64,000 nt of DNA from Nitrobacter sp051535235. Its GTDB lineage: Bacteria; Pseudomonadota; Alphaproteobacteria; Rhizobiales; Xanthobacteraceae. The stretch is from NCBI RefSeq assembly GCF_051535235.1, contig NZ_JBPPLZ010000003.1, forward strand, positions 248,001-312,000. The letters run 5' to 3'. The notes under the pieces are model-generated. The model was not told where the DNA came from and made no database searches. It saw only the letters and a program-made list of their open reading frames with translations. Positions 8,132-18,544 of this stretch are shown in pieces; the stretch's first letter is position 1; every line of letters begins with the position of its first letter. The translations under genes and the position numbers were made by a program.

Positions 8132-9370
8132 ATGGATGCAGGCCGTCCGCGCAAACAGCGCCAGATCTCCACGCGCTGCTGCATCGTCGGCGGCGGGCCA
8201 GCCGGCATGATGCTCGGCTACCTGCTCGCCCGCGCCGGGATTGAAACCGTCGTTCTCGAAAAGCACGCCGACTTCTTCCGCGACTTTCGCGGCGATACCG
8301 TGCACCCATCGACCATGCAGGTGATGGACGAACTCGGCCTGATCGATGATTTCCTGAAAGTGCCGCACGATGAACTGCAAAAGCTGGAAGGCTGCTTCGG
8401 TAAGGCCCGCCTGCGCATCGCCGACGTCAGCCGCACCGGCGCGAAGTATCCGTTCATCGCCTTCATGCCGCAGTGGGATTTTCTCAATTTCCTGCGCGAC
8501 AAGGGCCGCCGCTTTCCGAACCTCAAGATCATGATGAACACCGAGGCGATCGGGCTTATCCACGACGGCGACAGGGTGGCGGGCGTCCGCGCAGACGCTG
8601 GCGGTCCGCTCGACATCAGGGCCGACCTGACGGTCGCCTGCGACGGGCGACATTCCATCATTCGGCGGAGCGCGGGGCTTGAGGTCGAGGAGATCGGAGC
8701 GCCGATGGACGTGCTGTGGTTTCGCGTCGGCAAGGGCGCCGAGACCGAAAGCATGTTCGCGCGCATCGAGGCGGGCAAGATGATGGTGACGCTCGATCGC
8801 GGCACGTACTGGCAATGCGCCTACGTCATCGTCAAGGGACGCTACGACGAGATCAAGGCGCGAGGCATCGAGGCGTTGCGCGCCGACGTGGTCGCGCTGG
8901 CGCCGCCGCTCCGGTCCGGCATCGCGGACGTAAAGAGCTGGGACGACGTGAAGCTGCTCACCGTCGCTGTGAACCGTCTCAAGCGGTGGACCCGGCCCGG
9001 TCTGCTTTGCATCGGCGACGCCGCGCATGCGATGTCGCCGATTGGTGGCGTCGGCGTCAACATCGCGGTTCAGGATGCGGTGGCGTCGGCGAACCTGCTT
9101 GCGGCGAAGCTCGCGAGCGACGGCGCCGTGAGCGAGGATGATCTCGCCGCCGTCCAGCGCCGCCGCGAATTTCCGATGCGCATGACGCAAGCCATGCAGG
9201 TGATCGTCCAGACCAACATCGTCAGCGCGGCGCTCAAACACGGCAACGGCCCGTTGAAGCCGCCGCTGCTTGCGCGCATCGTCAACGCTGTGCCGTGGTT
9301 GCAGGGTTTGACTGCGAAGTTCATCGCTGTCGGTGTGCGGCCCGAACATGTCCATTCGCCGAAAGCGTGA
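8132..9370 (+). CDS. FAD-dependent aromatic-ring monooxygenase-like oxidoreductase
   Basis: 412 residues of the PHBH/UbiH flavin monooxygenase class. The FAD-binding Rossmann motif is CCIVGGGPAGMMLGYLLARAG near residue 20, the second (DG) motif is TVACDGRHSIIRRSAG, and the third is CIGDAAHAMSPIGGVGVN with the GD that contacts FAD ribose. No membrane segment. The substrate cannot be told from sequence; such enzymes hydroxylate phenolic rings in catabolism or in quinone and antibiotic chemistry. It is alone, divergent from rhlE. Start at ATG 8132 keeps a short basic N-terminus before the FAD motif. Confidence 0.85.
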   Translation: MDAGRPRKQRQISTRCCIVGGGPAGMMLGYLLARAGIETVVLEKHADFFRDFRGDTVHPSTMQVMDELGLIDDFLKVPHDELQKLEGCFGKARLRIADVSRTGAKYPFIAFMPQWDFLNFLRDKGRRFPNLKIMMNTEAIGLIHDGDRVAGVRADAGGPLDIRADLTVACDGRHSIIRRSAGLEVEEIGAPMDVLWFRVGKGAETESMFARIEAGKMMVTLDRGTYWQCAYVIVKGRYDEIKARGIEALRADVVALAPPLRSGIADVKSWDDVKLLTVAVNRLKRWTRPGLLCIGDAAHAMSPIGGVGVNIAVQDAVASANLLAAKLASDGAVSEDDLAAVQRRREFPMRMTQAMQVIVQTNIVSAALKHGNGPLKPPLLARIVNAVPWLQGLTAKFIAVGVRPEHVHSPKA

Positions 9371-9400
9371 TCGCGTTTTGCAGAGCTAAATAGAGACGGC

Positions 9401-9793
9401 TTAAACGGCGAGGTAAATTATTCGTCCCAAAGCACCGAGCAAGAGTGCAAAGGCGGCGGCGGACTGAATAAAGAAACCCGGAAACCGTTTCCCGGGATCC
9501 GAAAGATAGCCGACGAAGTAAATGATCCGTCCTAGCAGCCATAGCGTCCCAAGGGCCGCGGCCCAAGCGACGCTCCAATAGATCGCGAATAGCCACATCG
9601 AGGGAAGAAAAACTGGAATCCACTCCACCGTGTTCAGGTGCGCGCGGACAGCTCTTTCAAGATGCGGATCGCCGGTCATGAGAGGCGCGAGAATTCTTGT
9701 CTTGGCGTGAAGCCTCGAAACGGTGAGTGCCATTCCGAATACGACTAGTCCGCCGACAAGCGTGACAATGGCGACGGGATAATAGCGTTCCAT
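9401..9793 (-). CDS. MAPEG-family membrane protein
   Basis: 130 residues with four hydrophobic segments, at about 7-27, 58-76, 78-94 and 108-128. The motif RAVRAHLNTVEWIP and the following GRIIYFVGYLSDPGKRFPGF match the MAPEG family (membrane-associated proteins in eicosanoid and glutathione metabolism), where the Arg/Asn/Glu in the first loop contact glutathione. Bacterial members are often glutathione S-transferase-like but their substrates are mostly unknown. It stands alone on the minus strand, convergent with the monooxygenase. Confidence 0.85.
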   Translation of the reverse strand: MERYYPVAIVTLVGGLVVFGMALTVSRLHAKTRILAPLMTGDPHLERAVRAHLNTVEWIPVFLPSMWLFAIYWSVAWAAALGTLWLLGRIIYFVGYLSDPGKRFPGFFIQSAAAFALLLGALGRIIYLAV

Positions 9794-9861
9794 GACGAGC
9801 CTTTAATTCTGCTGGCCGTGCTTGCGGATTGTGCCGGCATACCGAGATCATTTTGACAGGA

Positions 9862-10050
9862 TTACAGCCGCCGCGACAGCAGAAGCGCCAGCAGGCCGGC
9901 GACCGCCACCGCGCCGCCGTACCAAACCCACTGCGTCTGCCTGATCATGATACTCGAGGCCGGATAGGGAAACACGCCGGTGCCCTGACCGGCCCAGACA
10001 AGGCCCATCAGGATCGCGAGCAGGCCGAGGATCACAAGTGCCAGTCTCAT
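9862..10050 (-). CDS. Small two-helix membrane protein
   Basis: 62 residues: a hydrophobic helix at about 3-22, a short loop with FPYPASSIMIRQTQWVWYG, a second helix at about 46-58, and a basic end (LLLSRRL). The ATG at 10050 is the natural start. It is 41 bases downstream of parE on the same strand and may be cotranscribed. I do not recognise a named family; similar two-helix proteins are common in rhizobial genomes. The coding call rests on the sharp helix-loop-helix pattern and position. Confidence 0.65.
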   Translation of the reverse strand: MRLALVILGLLAILMGLVWAGQGTGVFPYPASSIMIRQTQWVWYGGAVAVAGLLALLLSRRL

Positions 10051-10091
10051 GATTGAACAATGCCTCCGGATGGTTCCGCGCGGTGGTCGGT

Positions 10092-12158
<2,067 letters not shown>

Positions 12159-12535
12159 ATTTCTTCAAAAATCAGGCGCGTCGGGACAAGACGAATCGGC
12201 CACGCTGACTATGCCACGGACGCAGGTCGAATTGTGAAGACCTCCAGGAAGCCGGGTGGGGTCGGGGCGTCAGGTGATTCTGATATCTTAAGAAACAGAA
12301 TGGGAGCGGAAAATTGCTGCGCGTTTTTCCTGTCCCGCTCTCGTGAGGATCGGTTGCCGGCCGCCACCGCCGGCTCCAATACGCAGTTCTTTCCAATATG
12401 CAAGTCTTTCCAATATCCAAGTCTTTGTGACTTGAAGTTGCATGAGAGGCTAGTTTAGCTGCTTCCGATTGTTTTGTACCGCCGCGGAGGCTCAAACAAC
12501 CCCTTCGCTAAGGGAGCGGCAAGAGGCATTTTGGA
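12159..12535. other. Divergent promoter region, parE / dedA
   Basis: 377 bases without a supported gene. It is AT-richer than the flanks around 12270-12460, with short direct repeats of AATATGCAAGTC/AATATCCAAGTC-type sequence (about 12395-12425). Both flanking genes should start here. A short minus-strand frame ending near 12172 looks like translation of decayed intergenic palindrome and is not annotated. Confidence 0.5.
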
Positions 12536-13066
12536 ATGGAAGACGTCGGACGCGGCCTGGTCGACTTCGTGAGCGATCATCAGGTTTGGGCCGCCCCTGT
12601 CGTGCTGCTGCTTGCCTTCGGCGAGTCGCTTGCCTTCATCTCGCTATTGGTTCCGGCGTGGGGCGTGCTGGTGGCGATCGGCGCGATGCTGGGGCCGGGG
12701 CAGATCAATTTCTGGCCGGTGTGGATCGCGGCCGCCGTCGGCGCGGCGCTCGGCGACTGGCTGTCGTACTGGCTCGGCTACCACTTCAAGGATCGCGTCG
12801 CCGAAATATGGCCGCTGTCGCGCCGTCCCGATCTGTTGCCGCGCGGCCGGGCTTTCGTGCTGCGATGGGGTATCCCATCTATTTACATCGGACGGTTTTT
12901 CGGGCCGCTGCGCGCCTCGGTCCCGCTCGCCGCCGGAATCTTTGCAATGCCGTACTGGCGTTTCCAGATCGCAAACTGGACCTCGGCATTGATCTGGTCG
13001 GCGGTGTTGCTGATCTTCGGCGACCTGATCTCGCGGATCGTCGAATGGATATGGCGCACGGTTTGA
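12536..13066 (+). CDS. DedA/SNARE-associated family membrane protein
   Basis: 176 residues, mostly hydrophobic, with about four membrane segments. Seen: FGESLAFISLLVPAWGVLV near the N-terminus and the family core YIGRFFGPLRASVPLAAGIF with the conserved Arg residues and Gly. DedA proteins are membrane transporters, several acting as undecaprenyl-phosphate or phospholipid flippases; the substrate of this one is unknown. ATG at 12536 is preceded by GGCAAGAGGC. It is somewhat short for the family, and the gene ends 108 bases before the argC start. Confidence 0.85.
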   Translation: MEDVGRGLVDFVSDHQVWAAPVVLLLAFGESLAFISLLVPAWGVLVAIGAMLGPGQINFWPVWIAAAVGAALGDWLSYWLGYHFKDRVAEIWPLSRRPDLLPRGRAFVLRWGIPSIYIGRFFGPLRASVPLAAGIFAMPYWRFQIANWTSALIWSAVLLIFGDLISRIVEWIWRTV

Positions 13067-13174
13067 GCGTGAGCCAGTCCCGAAGTGATGTCGGACGCGG
13101 GTGGTCGCGCAGCCGCCGCATTTGGATTACAAGGCGGGCCAGCGAGCACGCTCGCGGGATGCAAGGATAAAGTC

Positions 13175-14173
13175 GTGACTGCCGCAGACACCAGAACGAA
13201 AGACTTAACTTCCAGCGGCAACACCGCCGACCGACCGACGGTGTTCGTCGATGGCGCGTCTGGAACCACGGGGCTCGAAATCCGCCAGCGGCTCGATCGG
13301 CAGGGCGACGTCCTCGTCAAAAGCCTCGACGGCGACAAGCGGAAGGATCCGGCCGCCAAGCGCGCGTTGATGGCGGAGGTCGATCTGGTGATCCTTTGCC
13401 TGCCCGATGACGCGGCCAAGGAAACCGTCGCGTTGATCGACGGCATGGGCGCGGACGCGCCGAAGGTGCTCGACGCTTCGACGGCGTTTCGCGTCGCGCC
13501 GGACTGGACCTACGGCTTTCCGGAACTGACTTCGGATCAGGCGGACAGGATCAAGGGGTCCCGCAAGGTCACGAACCCCGGCTGCTATCCGACCGGATCG
13601 ATCGCGTTGCTGCGGCCGCTGACCGATGCCGGTCTGATCCCACCGGACTATCCCGTCACCATCAACGCGGTGAGCGGATACTCCGGCGGCGGCAAGTCCA
13701 TGATCGAGAGTTTTGAGAGCGGGACCGCGCCTGCGTTCGAGCTTTACGGTCTTGGCTTCGAGCACAAGCATCTGCCGGAAACGCAGAAGTACGCCAACCT
13801 GACGCGGCGGCCGATTTTCGCGCCGTCGGTCGGCGACTACCGGCAGGGCATGCTGGTATCGATCCCGCTGCATCTCGATACGCTGCCGGGCAAGCCCGAT
13901 GGCGCCGCGCTTCATGCGGCGCTGGCCAAGCGTTACGCGGGCAGCACTTATGTTTCGGTGATGCCGCTCGACAACGACGCGACGAAAAACGGACGGATCG
14001 AGCCGGAGGCGCTGAACGGCAGCAACAGGCTCGAGCTTTATGTCTTCGCCAGTGACAAGCACCGGCAGGCCGTTCTGGTCGCGCGGCTCGACAATCTCGG
14101 CAAGGGCGCATCGGGCGCGGCGGTGCAGAACATGCGGCTGATGCTTGGGCTGAGGGATATGGGGGTGGATTGA
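13175..14173 (+). CDS. argC: N-acetyl-gamma-glutamyl-phosphate reductase (ArgC)
   Basis: 332 residues if the GTG at 13175 is used; AAGGA lies 8 bases upstream of it, while the longer upstream frame overlaps low-quality sequence and is not preferred. The NADP-binding motif is FVDGASGTTGLEI near residue 26, and the catalytic Cys is in KVTNPGCYPTGS. The glycine-rich VSGYSGGGKSM follows. The length and SGTTGLEI fit the shorter (type 2) ArgC. It reduces N-acetylglutamyl phosphate to the semialdehyde in arginine synthesis. Other arg genes are not nearby. An N-terminal extension of about 20 residues before the Rossmann fold is unusual. Confidence 0.9.
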   Translation: MTAADTRTKDLTSSGNTADRPTVFVDGASGTTGLEIRQRLDRQGDVLVKSLDGDKRKDPAAKRALMAEVDLVILCLPDDAAKETVALIDGMGADAPKVLDASTAFRVAPDWTYGFPELTSDQADRIKGSRKVTNPGCYPTGSIALLRPLTDAGLIPPDYPVTINAVSGYSGGGKSMIESFESGTAPAFELYGLGFEHKHLPETQKYANLTRRPIFAPSVGDYRQGMLVSIPLHLDTLPGKPDGAALHAALAKRYAGSTYVSVMPLDNDATKNGRIEPEALNGSNRLELYVFASDKHRQAVLVARLDNLGKGASGAAVQNMRLMLGLRDMGVD

Positions 14174-14373
14174 GGCTTTGACTCATTAGGCGCAGCCAAA
14201 TTCGGATTGATGCGAGTTTGGCGAACGTGAATGATTCAAGGGGAAGTTTCCGGTGGCACACCCAGCCGTCCAATGTTTCGCATCCGCTCAACGCATCGCT
14301 AAAATTTTATGCAACCACAAGTGCCGTCGGTAACCCCTCCCACCTAGTATGTAGCCGTTCAGAGGCTGCACGC

Positions 14374-15372
14374 ATGTATTCAGTCAAAAACTCTTCGCGA
14401 GCGTTGCTCGTTGCCCTGGTGCCGCTCACGGCTGTGAATGCCGTTCTGCTCGCGATGGCATTGCTTGCGACACAGACGACGCCGCCACTGGCGAGTATGC
14501 CCGCGCCGGACAATATCCTGATCTACTCTTTCGGGCGCGTGGCAATGGATGGAGCATTGCTGTTTGCGGGTCACCTGGTTCTGCGGCAACGGGCCATCTC
14601 GAGCCGCTTTGCGTATGGGTTGATGGGCGGCGTCATGGCCGCCTCCAGTTATGCGATCGCGCTACGCAATGGTTTCTTGTTGTTTCCGCCAAGCAGTGGA
14701 AGCGAGATTACGTCGGGCTTGCTACCGACTGCTGCGGGAAGTCTTGCCGGTTTCCTTTATGGCCAATTCGCAGGGATTGAGCCGGCAGCCAACACGCCAA
14801 GAAACTCGTCTGAAATCGAGACGCCGGTTGCACCGCGAACATTCGACGGTCCCGTGCGTGTCCGCAGTTCGATTGCGGCGACTATCATCGCGGCGACGAT
14901 ACCCGCCGCGCTGACTGCAATTCTGGTTTTTGGCATTATGATGCTTAGCTTGTCGAGCGATGGCCCCGGCATGTTGTTCGTAACAGCGCTCCCGGCACAG
15001 ACGTTTCTGACTGTCCTGCTCGCAACCATTTTGCCATCGGCGATTTTCGTCCTCGGCGCACATCATATCGCCAGGGCTCTCCGTCGCCATCGCGGATATG
15101 AATATGCGGCGATCGGGAGCCTGGTGGCGGGGCTGTGCGCTAGCCCGCTTGCACTGCTGATGCCGCTGACTCCGATCTTCCTGCTGGCTCTCGCGGTGGT
15201 ATACGGCGCAATCATGGGCGCTCTCTATCGCCGCTTCGCCGGCATCGAGCCGGTGCCGTTGCCTGAAGCCGTGCTCGCGACGGATGAGGCCGCATTGGTG
15301 GGCGCCGACCATCCGTCACGACGACAGCACAGTGTCATTCTCACGAATGGCGCGGCACAAACACGTTCCTAG
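14374..15372 (+). CDS. Membrane protein with internal duplication, function unknown
   Basis: 332 residues, about eight hydrophobic segments in two groups separated by a polar loop (about 137-170). Both halves end in the same pattern: a hydrophobic helix, then FLYGQFAGIEPAANTP in the first and ALYRRFAGIEPVPLPE in the second. This suggests a duplicated four-helix unit. No catalytic motif is seen. Start at ATG 14374 (MYSVKNSSRA); a longer open frame upstream looks non-coding. A small membrane protein gene follows directly. I do not recognise a family. Confidence 0.8.
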   Translation: MYSVKNSSRALLVALVPLTAVNAVLLAMALLATQTTPPLASMPAPDNILIYSFGRVAMDGALLFAGHLVLRQRAISSRFAYGLMGGVMAASSYAIALRNGFLLFPPSSGSEITSGLLPTAAGSLAGFLYGQFAGIEPAANTPRNSSEIETPVAPRTFDGPVRVRSSIAATIIAATIPAALTAILVFGIMMLSLSSDGPGMLFVTALPAQTFLTVLLATILPSAIFVLGAHHIARALRRHRGYEYAAIGSLVAGLCASPLALLMPLTPIFLLALAVVYGAIMGALYRRFAGIEPVPLPEAVLATDEAALVGADHPSRRQHSVILTNGAAQTRS

Positions 15373-15381
15373 GAGCTTACC

Positions 15382-15555
15382 CTGAGGGCACTGGCTGCAA
15401 TCGGCGTTGCCGGACTGTTTGCGGCTGCCGGCTTACTCTGGTTCTCGACAAACCCAAATGTCGTCGCGCTCAAGGTTGAGCCGATGAAAACGAACCCCGA
15501 TTTGCCTTCGTTCAAGCAGGTGCAGGATGCCCTGAGGCAGCAGAGCGGTCGATGA
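15382..15555 (+). CDS. Small membrane-anchored protein, probable CTG start
   Basis: A 57-residue frame with no ATG/GTG/TTG start before its hydrophobic helix. An AGGAG at 15371-15375, overlapping the stop codon of the gene before it, lies 6 bases from a CTG at 15382. The product has an N-terminal helix (AAIGVAGLFAAAGLLWFS, about residues 5-22) and a polar tail with KTNPDLPSFKQVQDALRQQ. The Shine-Dalgarno placement, the overlap with the upstream stop and the amphipathic layout support a real coupled gene, but CTG starts are rare. Confidence 0.45.
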   Translation: MRALAAIGVAGLFAAAGLLWFSTNPNVVALKVEPMKTNPDLPSFKQVQDALRQQSGR

Positions 15556-15680
15556 GTAACTCTGTTGGTAGCCTCGTCGCTCGGCAAGGGGATGGGCGAG
15601 TGCGCAGCTTGCTGCTGTCTCGAACGAGTAAGCAAAATTCGTGTCTCCTGAATTTTGCGCATTCCGTTTATTGAATCACC

Positions 15681-17492
15681 TCACGCCCGCACGCGCACAT
15701 AACTGCCCGGCGCGTCCTCGATCGGCGGCAGCGCGGCGCTGCCGACTTCGCGGGCAGGGACGACCTCGGCGTCGATTCCGCGCAGCCAGGCGTGCCAGTC
15801 CGGCCACCACGAGCCCTTGTGCTCCTGCGCGCTCTTCATCCACTCCGCAACCGTGGTGTTGCCGATGGCATCGCTGGTCCAGTACTGGTATTTGCCGAGC
15901 GACGGCGGATTGATGACCCCGGCGATGTGTCCCGACCCTGACAACACGTAACGCACGGGGCCGCCGAAGAATCGCGAGCCGTACAGAACGGATTCCGCGG
16001 GCGCGATGTGATCCTCGCGGGTCGCGAGATTGTAGATCGGCACCTTGACCTTCGAGAGGTCGAGCAGGGTGTTGTCGAGCACCATCGAGCCGGTCGAGAG
16101 GCGGTTCTCCAGATAGCAGTTGCGCAGATAATAGGAATGGTTGGCCGCGGGCATCCGCGTCGCGTCCGAATTCCAGTGCAGCAGGTCGAACGCCGGCGGC
16201 GTCTTTCCCTTGAGATAGTTGCTGACGACGTAGGACCAGATCAGGTCATTGGGGCGCAGCATGTTGAAGGCCATCGCCATCTTGCTGCCTTCCAGCACGC
16301 CGGACTGCTTCATGTCGCGTTCGAGCGCGGAAATCTGGTCTTCGTCCACGAATACCAGCAGGTCGCCGGCGTGGGTGAAGTCGACCTGCGCGGCGAAGAA
16401 CGTCGCCGACGTCACGCGCGACCGCTGCTTGTCCGCAAGCCACGCCAGCGTGGTCGCGAGCAGAGTGCCGCCGACGCAATAGCCAACGGTATGCACCTTG
16501 GTCTCGCCGGTCGCTTTCTCGATCGCGTCCATCGCTGCCAGCGGACCTTCCTTCATGTAATCCTCGAAGGTCTTTTCGCCGAGCCTCTTGTCGGGATTGA
16601 CCCAGGATATCACGAACACCGTGATGCCCTGATCGACGCACCACTTGATGAAGGACTTCTCCGGCTTCAGGTCGAGGATGTAGAACTTGTTGATCCACGG
16701 CGGCACGATCAGGAGCGGCGTCCGCAGCACCGTCTCGGTGCTCGGCGAATACTGGATCAATTGCATCAGTTCGTTCTGGTAGATCACCTTGCCCGGCGTC
16801 GTGGCCATGTTGACGCCGACTTCGAGGTGGCTGGAGTCGGACTGCCGGATACGCAGAACCCCGTTGCCCGCATTGATATCTTCGGCCAGCATTTTCATGC
16901 CGCGCGCCAGGTTGTCGGCGTTCGAGGCGAAGGTTTCGCGCAGCACATCCGGATTGGTCATCACGAAATTCGACGGCGCGAGCGCGTTGGTGATCTGCGC
17001 GATATAGAACTCGGCCTTCTTGCGGGTGTGCGGATCGAGGTTCTCGGCGTCGCGAACCAGCTCGTTCGCCCATTTGGTCGTCAGCAGATACGCCTGCATC
17101 ACAAAATCGAAGAACTGGTTCGATCGCCATTCCGCATCGGTGAAACGCTTATCGCGGGGTGCGGGTGCGACGGTGGGCTTGATCTCCTCGCCGGCGAGGC
17201 GGCGCGCGGCGTAGCCCCAGAGGTCCAGATAGGCCTTGCCGAGTTTCGTCTTCAATTCGACCGCGCGGGTCTGGTCCGAGAGCCAGTAGTCCGCCACCGT
17301 GCTGACAGTCCTGATCAACTCGGCGAACTCGTTCGGCTGGCTGTCGCGCGCCTCGCCGCTCTCACGCGCCTTGAGGTAAGCGGCCAGCGCCTTGCCGCCG
17401 CTCTCCATCGCATTGGCGAGGTTCATCGCGAAGGTGTCCGGGTCGAACCGGGGCTTGGCCTCGGCCTTGGTCTCGACAGGTAACTCGCTCAT
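15681..17492 (-). CDS. phaC: Class I poly(3-hydroxyalkanoate) synthase
   Basis: 603 residues, right for class I PhaC. The lipase-like box is VGYCVGGTLLA with the catalytic Cys; downstream are the Asp (about FVDEDQIS to ATREDHIAP region) and His (GSGHIAGVINPP) of the triad. Also seen: VPPWINKFYILDL and FVISWVNPD. It polymerises hydroxyacyl-CoA into storage granules in the cytoplasm. Start at ATG 17492 (MSELPVETKAE); a further 36 residues are open upstream but unlike the family. No phaA, phaB or phasin gene is adjacent. Confidence 0.95.
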   Translation of the reverse strand: MSELPVETKAEAKPRFDPDTFAMNLANAMESGGKALAAYLKARESGEARDSQPNEFAELIRTVSTVADYWLSDQTRAVELKTKLGKAYLDLWGYAARRLAGEEIKPTVAPAPRDKRFTDAEWRSNQFFDFVMQAYLLTTKWANELVRDAENLDPHTRKKAEFYIAQITNALAPSNFVMTNPDVLRETFASNADNLARGMKMLAEDINAGNGVLRIRQSDSSHLEVGVNMATTPGKVIYQNELMQLIQYSPSTETVLRTPLLIVPPWINKFYILDLKPEKSFIKWCVDQGITVFVISWVNPDKRLGEKTFEDYMKEGPLAAMDAIEKATGETKVHTVGYCVGGTLLATTLAWLADKQRSRVTSATFFAAQVDFTHAGDLLVFVDEDQISALERDMKQSGVLEGSKMAMAFNMLRPNDLIWSYVVSNYLKGKTPPAFDLLHWNSDATRMPAANHSYYLRNCYLENRLSTGSMVLDNTLLDLSKVKVPIYNLATREDHIAPAESVLYGSRFFGGPVRYVLSGSGHIAGVINPPSLGKYQYWTSDAIGNTTVAEWMKSAQEHKGSWWPDWHAWLRGIDAEVVPAREVGSAALPPIEDAPGSYVRVRA

Positions 17493-17718
17493 GGCCGCAC
17501 ACCTGAGGGTTTGTTCAAAATTCCGTCCCGCACGTGGCGGGCAGCGATCATGACATAATCTGGGGAGCATTGCCGGTTTCGATGTGTTGCGGTGCGACAA
17601 AACATCTTTATGCGGCCATATATGAGCCCTGATGAACTGGCTTAAGGACGCTGGGCCGGCGCGATAGCGGCTTTGGCGTTCCCGGGCGATAATGATTCCA
17701 AGCGTGCGATTCGATCTT

Positions 17719-18084
17719 ATGAAGCAAACGCATCATGAAGCCGCAGGTTCGGATGGAAACGTGAGCGCGTCCGGGTCGACAGCCTCCAACAGACAGGCGC
17801 GCAAACGCAGCGGCTGCGCGATGGCCGGCGCCGCCACTTTGGTGCTGCTGCTGTCGCTGTCGCTCGGCGGCTGCTCGACGTCGATTGCGGATCTGCCTAT
17901 CGGCACCCCGCCGGATGCGCCGGAACGGGCGGCCGAGGTGCCGGACTATCCCGCGGTGCATGACCTGCCGGCCCCGAGAGACCACGCAGCGATGAACCCC
18001 GCCGAACAGGCCAGGGTTGAGAAGGAACTGATCGCCGCGCGCGACCACCAGTCCCAGGCGGCTCAGACCTCGGACCCCAAATAA
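17719..18084 (+). CDS. Small lipoprotein, function unknown
   Basis: 121 residues from ATG 17719. A polar N-terminal stretch is followed by a hydrophobic segment (LVLLLSLSLGG) and a lipobox-like LGGC, so the mature part probably starts at that Cys: CSTSIADLPIGTPPDAP, then a Pro-rich and charged tail. The 40-odd residues before the hydrophobic segment are long for a signal peptide; an alternative start is ATG 17821 (MAGAATLV), which gives a compact lipoprotein signal, or an upstream ATG at 17692. Divergent from phaC. Family not named. Confidence 0.7.
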   Translation: MKQTHHEAAGSDGNVSASGSTASNRQARKRSGCAMAGAATLVLLLSLSLGGCSTSIADLPIGTPPDAPERAAEVPDYPAVHDLPAPRDHAAMNPAEQARVEKELIAARDHQSQAAQTSDPK

Positions 18085-18544
18085 GCCGCGCATCAGCCCG
18101 CGATGGACGCGAAGTGCTGGCGGAGCAGGGCGTCCGTGTTGGGCTTTTCACCGTTTCACGGAAAACGGCCAAAAACTCCAGAGGCTTTCCGCTTCTGAAG
18201 AATCGACCCGGGCGATACCTCACCTCTCCCCAAAGGGGAGAGGTCGGAGCCGAAGGCTCCGGGTGAGGGGGTTCGATCTATCGATAGGCTGTAACCCCTC
18301 ACCCCAACCCTCTCCCAATGGGAGAGGGGGCGCGTCGTTTCATGGACAGGTGTTTCGATCAAAATCGAAAAAACTCTAGATTCTTGATTTGACGCGTTTT
18401 CTTCACGCGAACCGAATTCCACTTCGCTCGAAAACGCTATAGAGTGGCACGATTCAGTACGAGATCGCGCGCGTGGAACCGTCAGGTCTGGCGACGCCGG
18501 CCTCGTGCCAATCGCCCGTCAAATCCGGCCCGGAGCCAGGAGCC
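18085..18544. repeat. Repeat-filled gap: dispersed repeat copy C with an embedded palindromic element
   Basis: No gene. 18137-18205 is a hairpin part (ACCGTTTCACGGAAAACGG) and 18376-18443 is the core of the dispersed repeat in inverse orientation (TTGATTTGACGCGTTTTC, CGAATTCCACTTCGCTCG). Between them, 18218-18330 is a different palindromic element: CCTCTCCCCAAAGGGGAGAGG followed by GGAGCC/GGCTCC and a partial second copy. The layout looks like one repeat inserted into another. The promoter of the next gene should lie in 18444-18540. Confidence 0.65.

Noticed and set aside
12172..12495. Minus-strand frame beginning MSLRGGTKQSE
   Set aside because: This type of N-terminus comes from translating intergenic palindromes; no Shine-Dalgarno or coding pattern.
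16008..17483. 491-codon plus-strand frame
   Set aside because: It lies fully opposite phaC. Its product is His/Arg/Val/Gly-rich without motifs, as expected for the antisense of a GC-rich gene.
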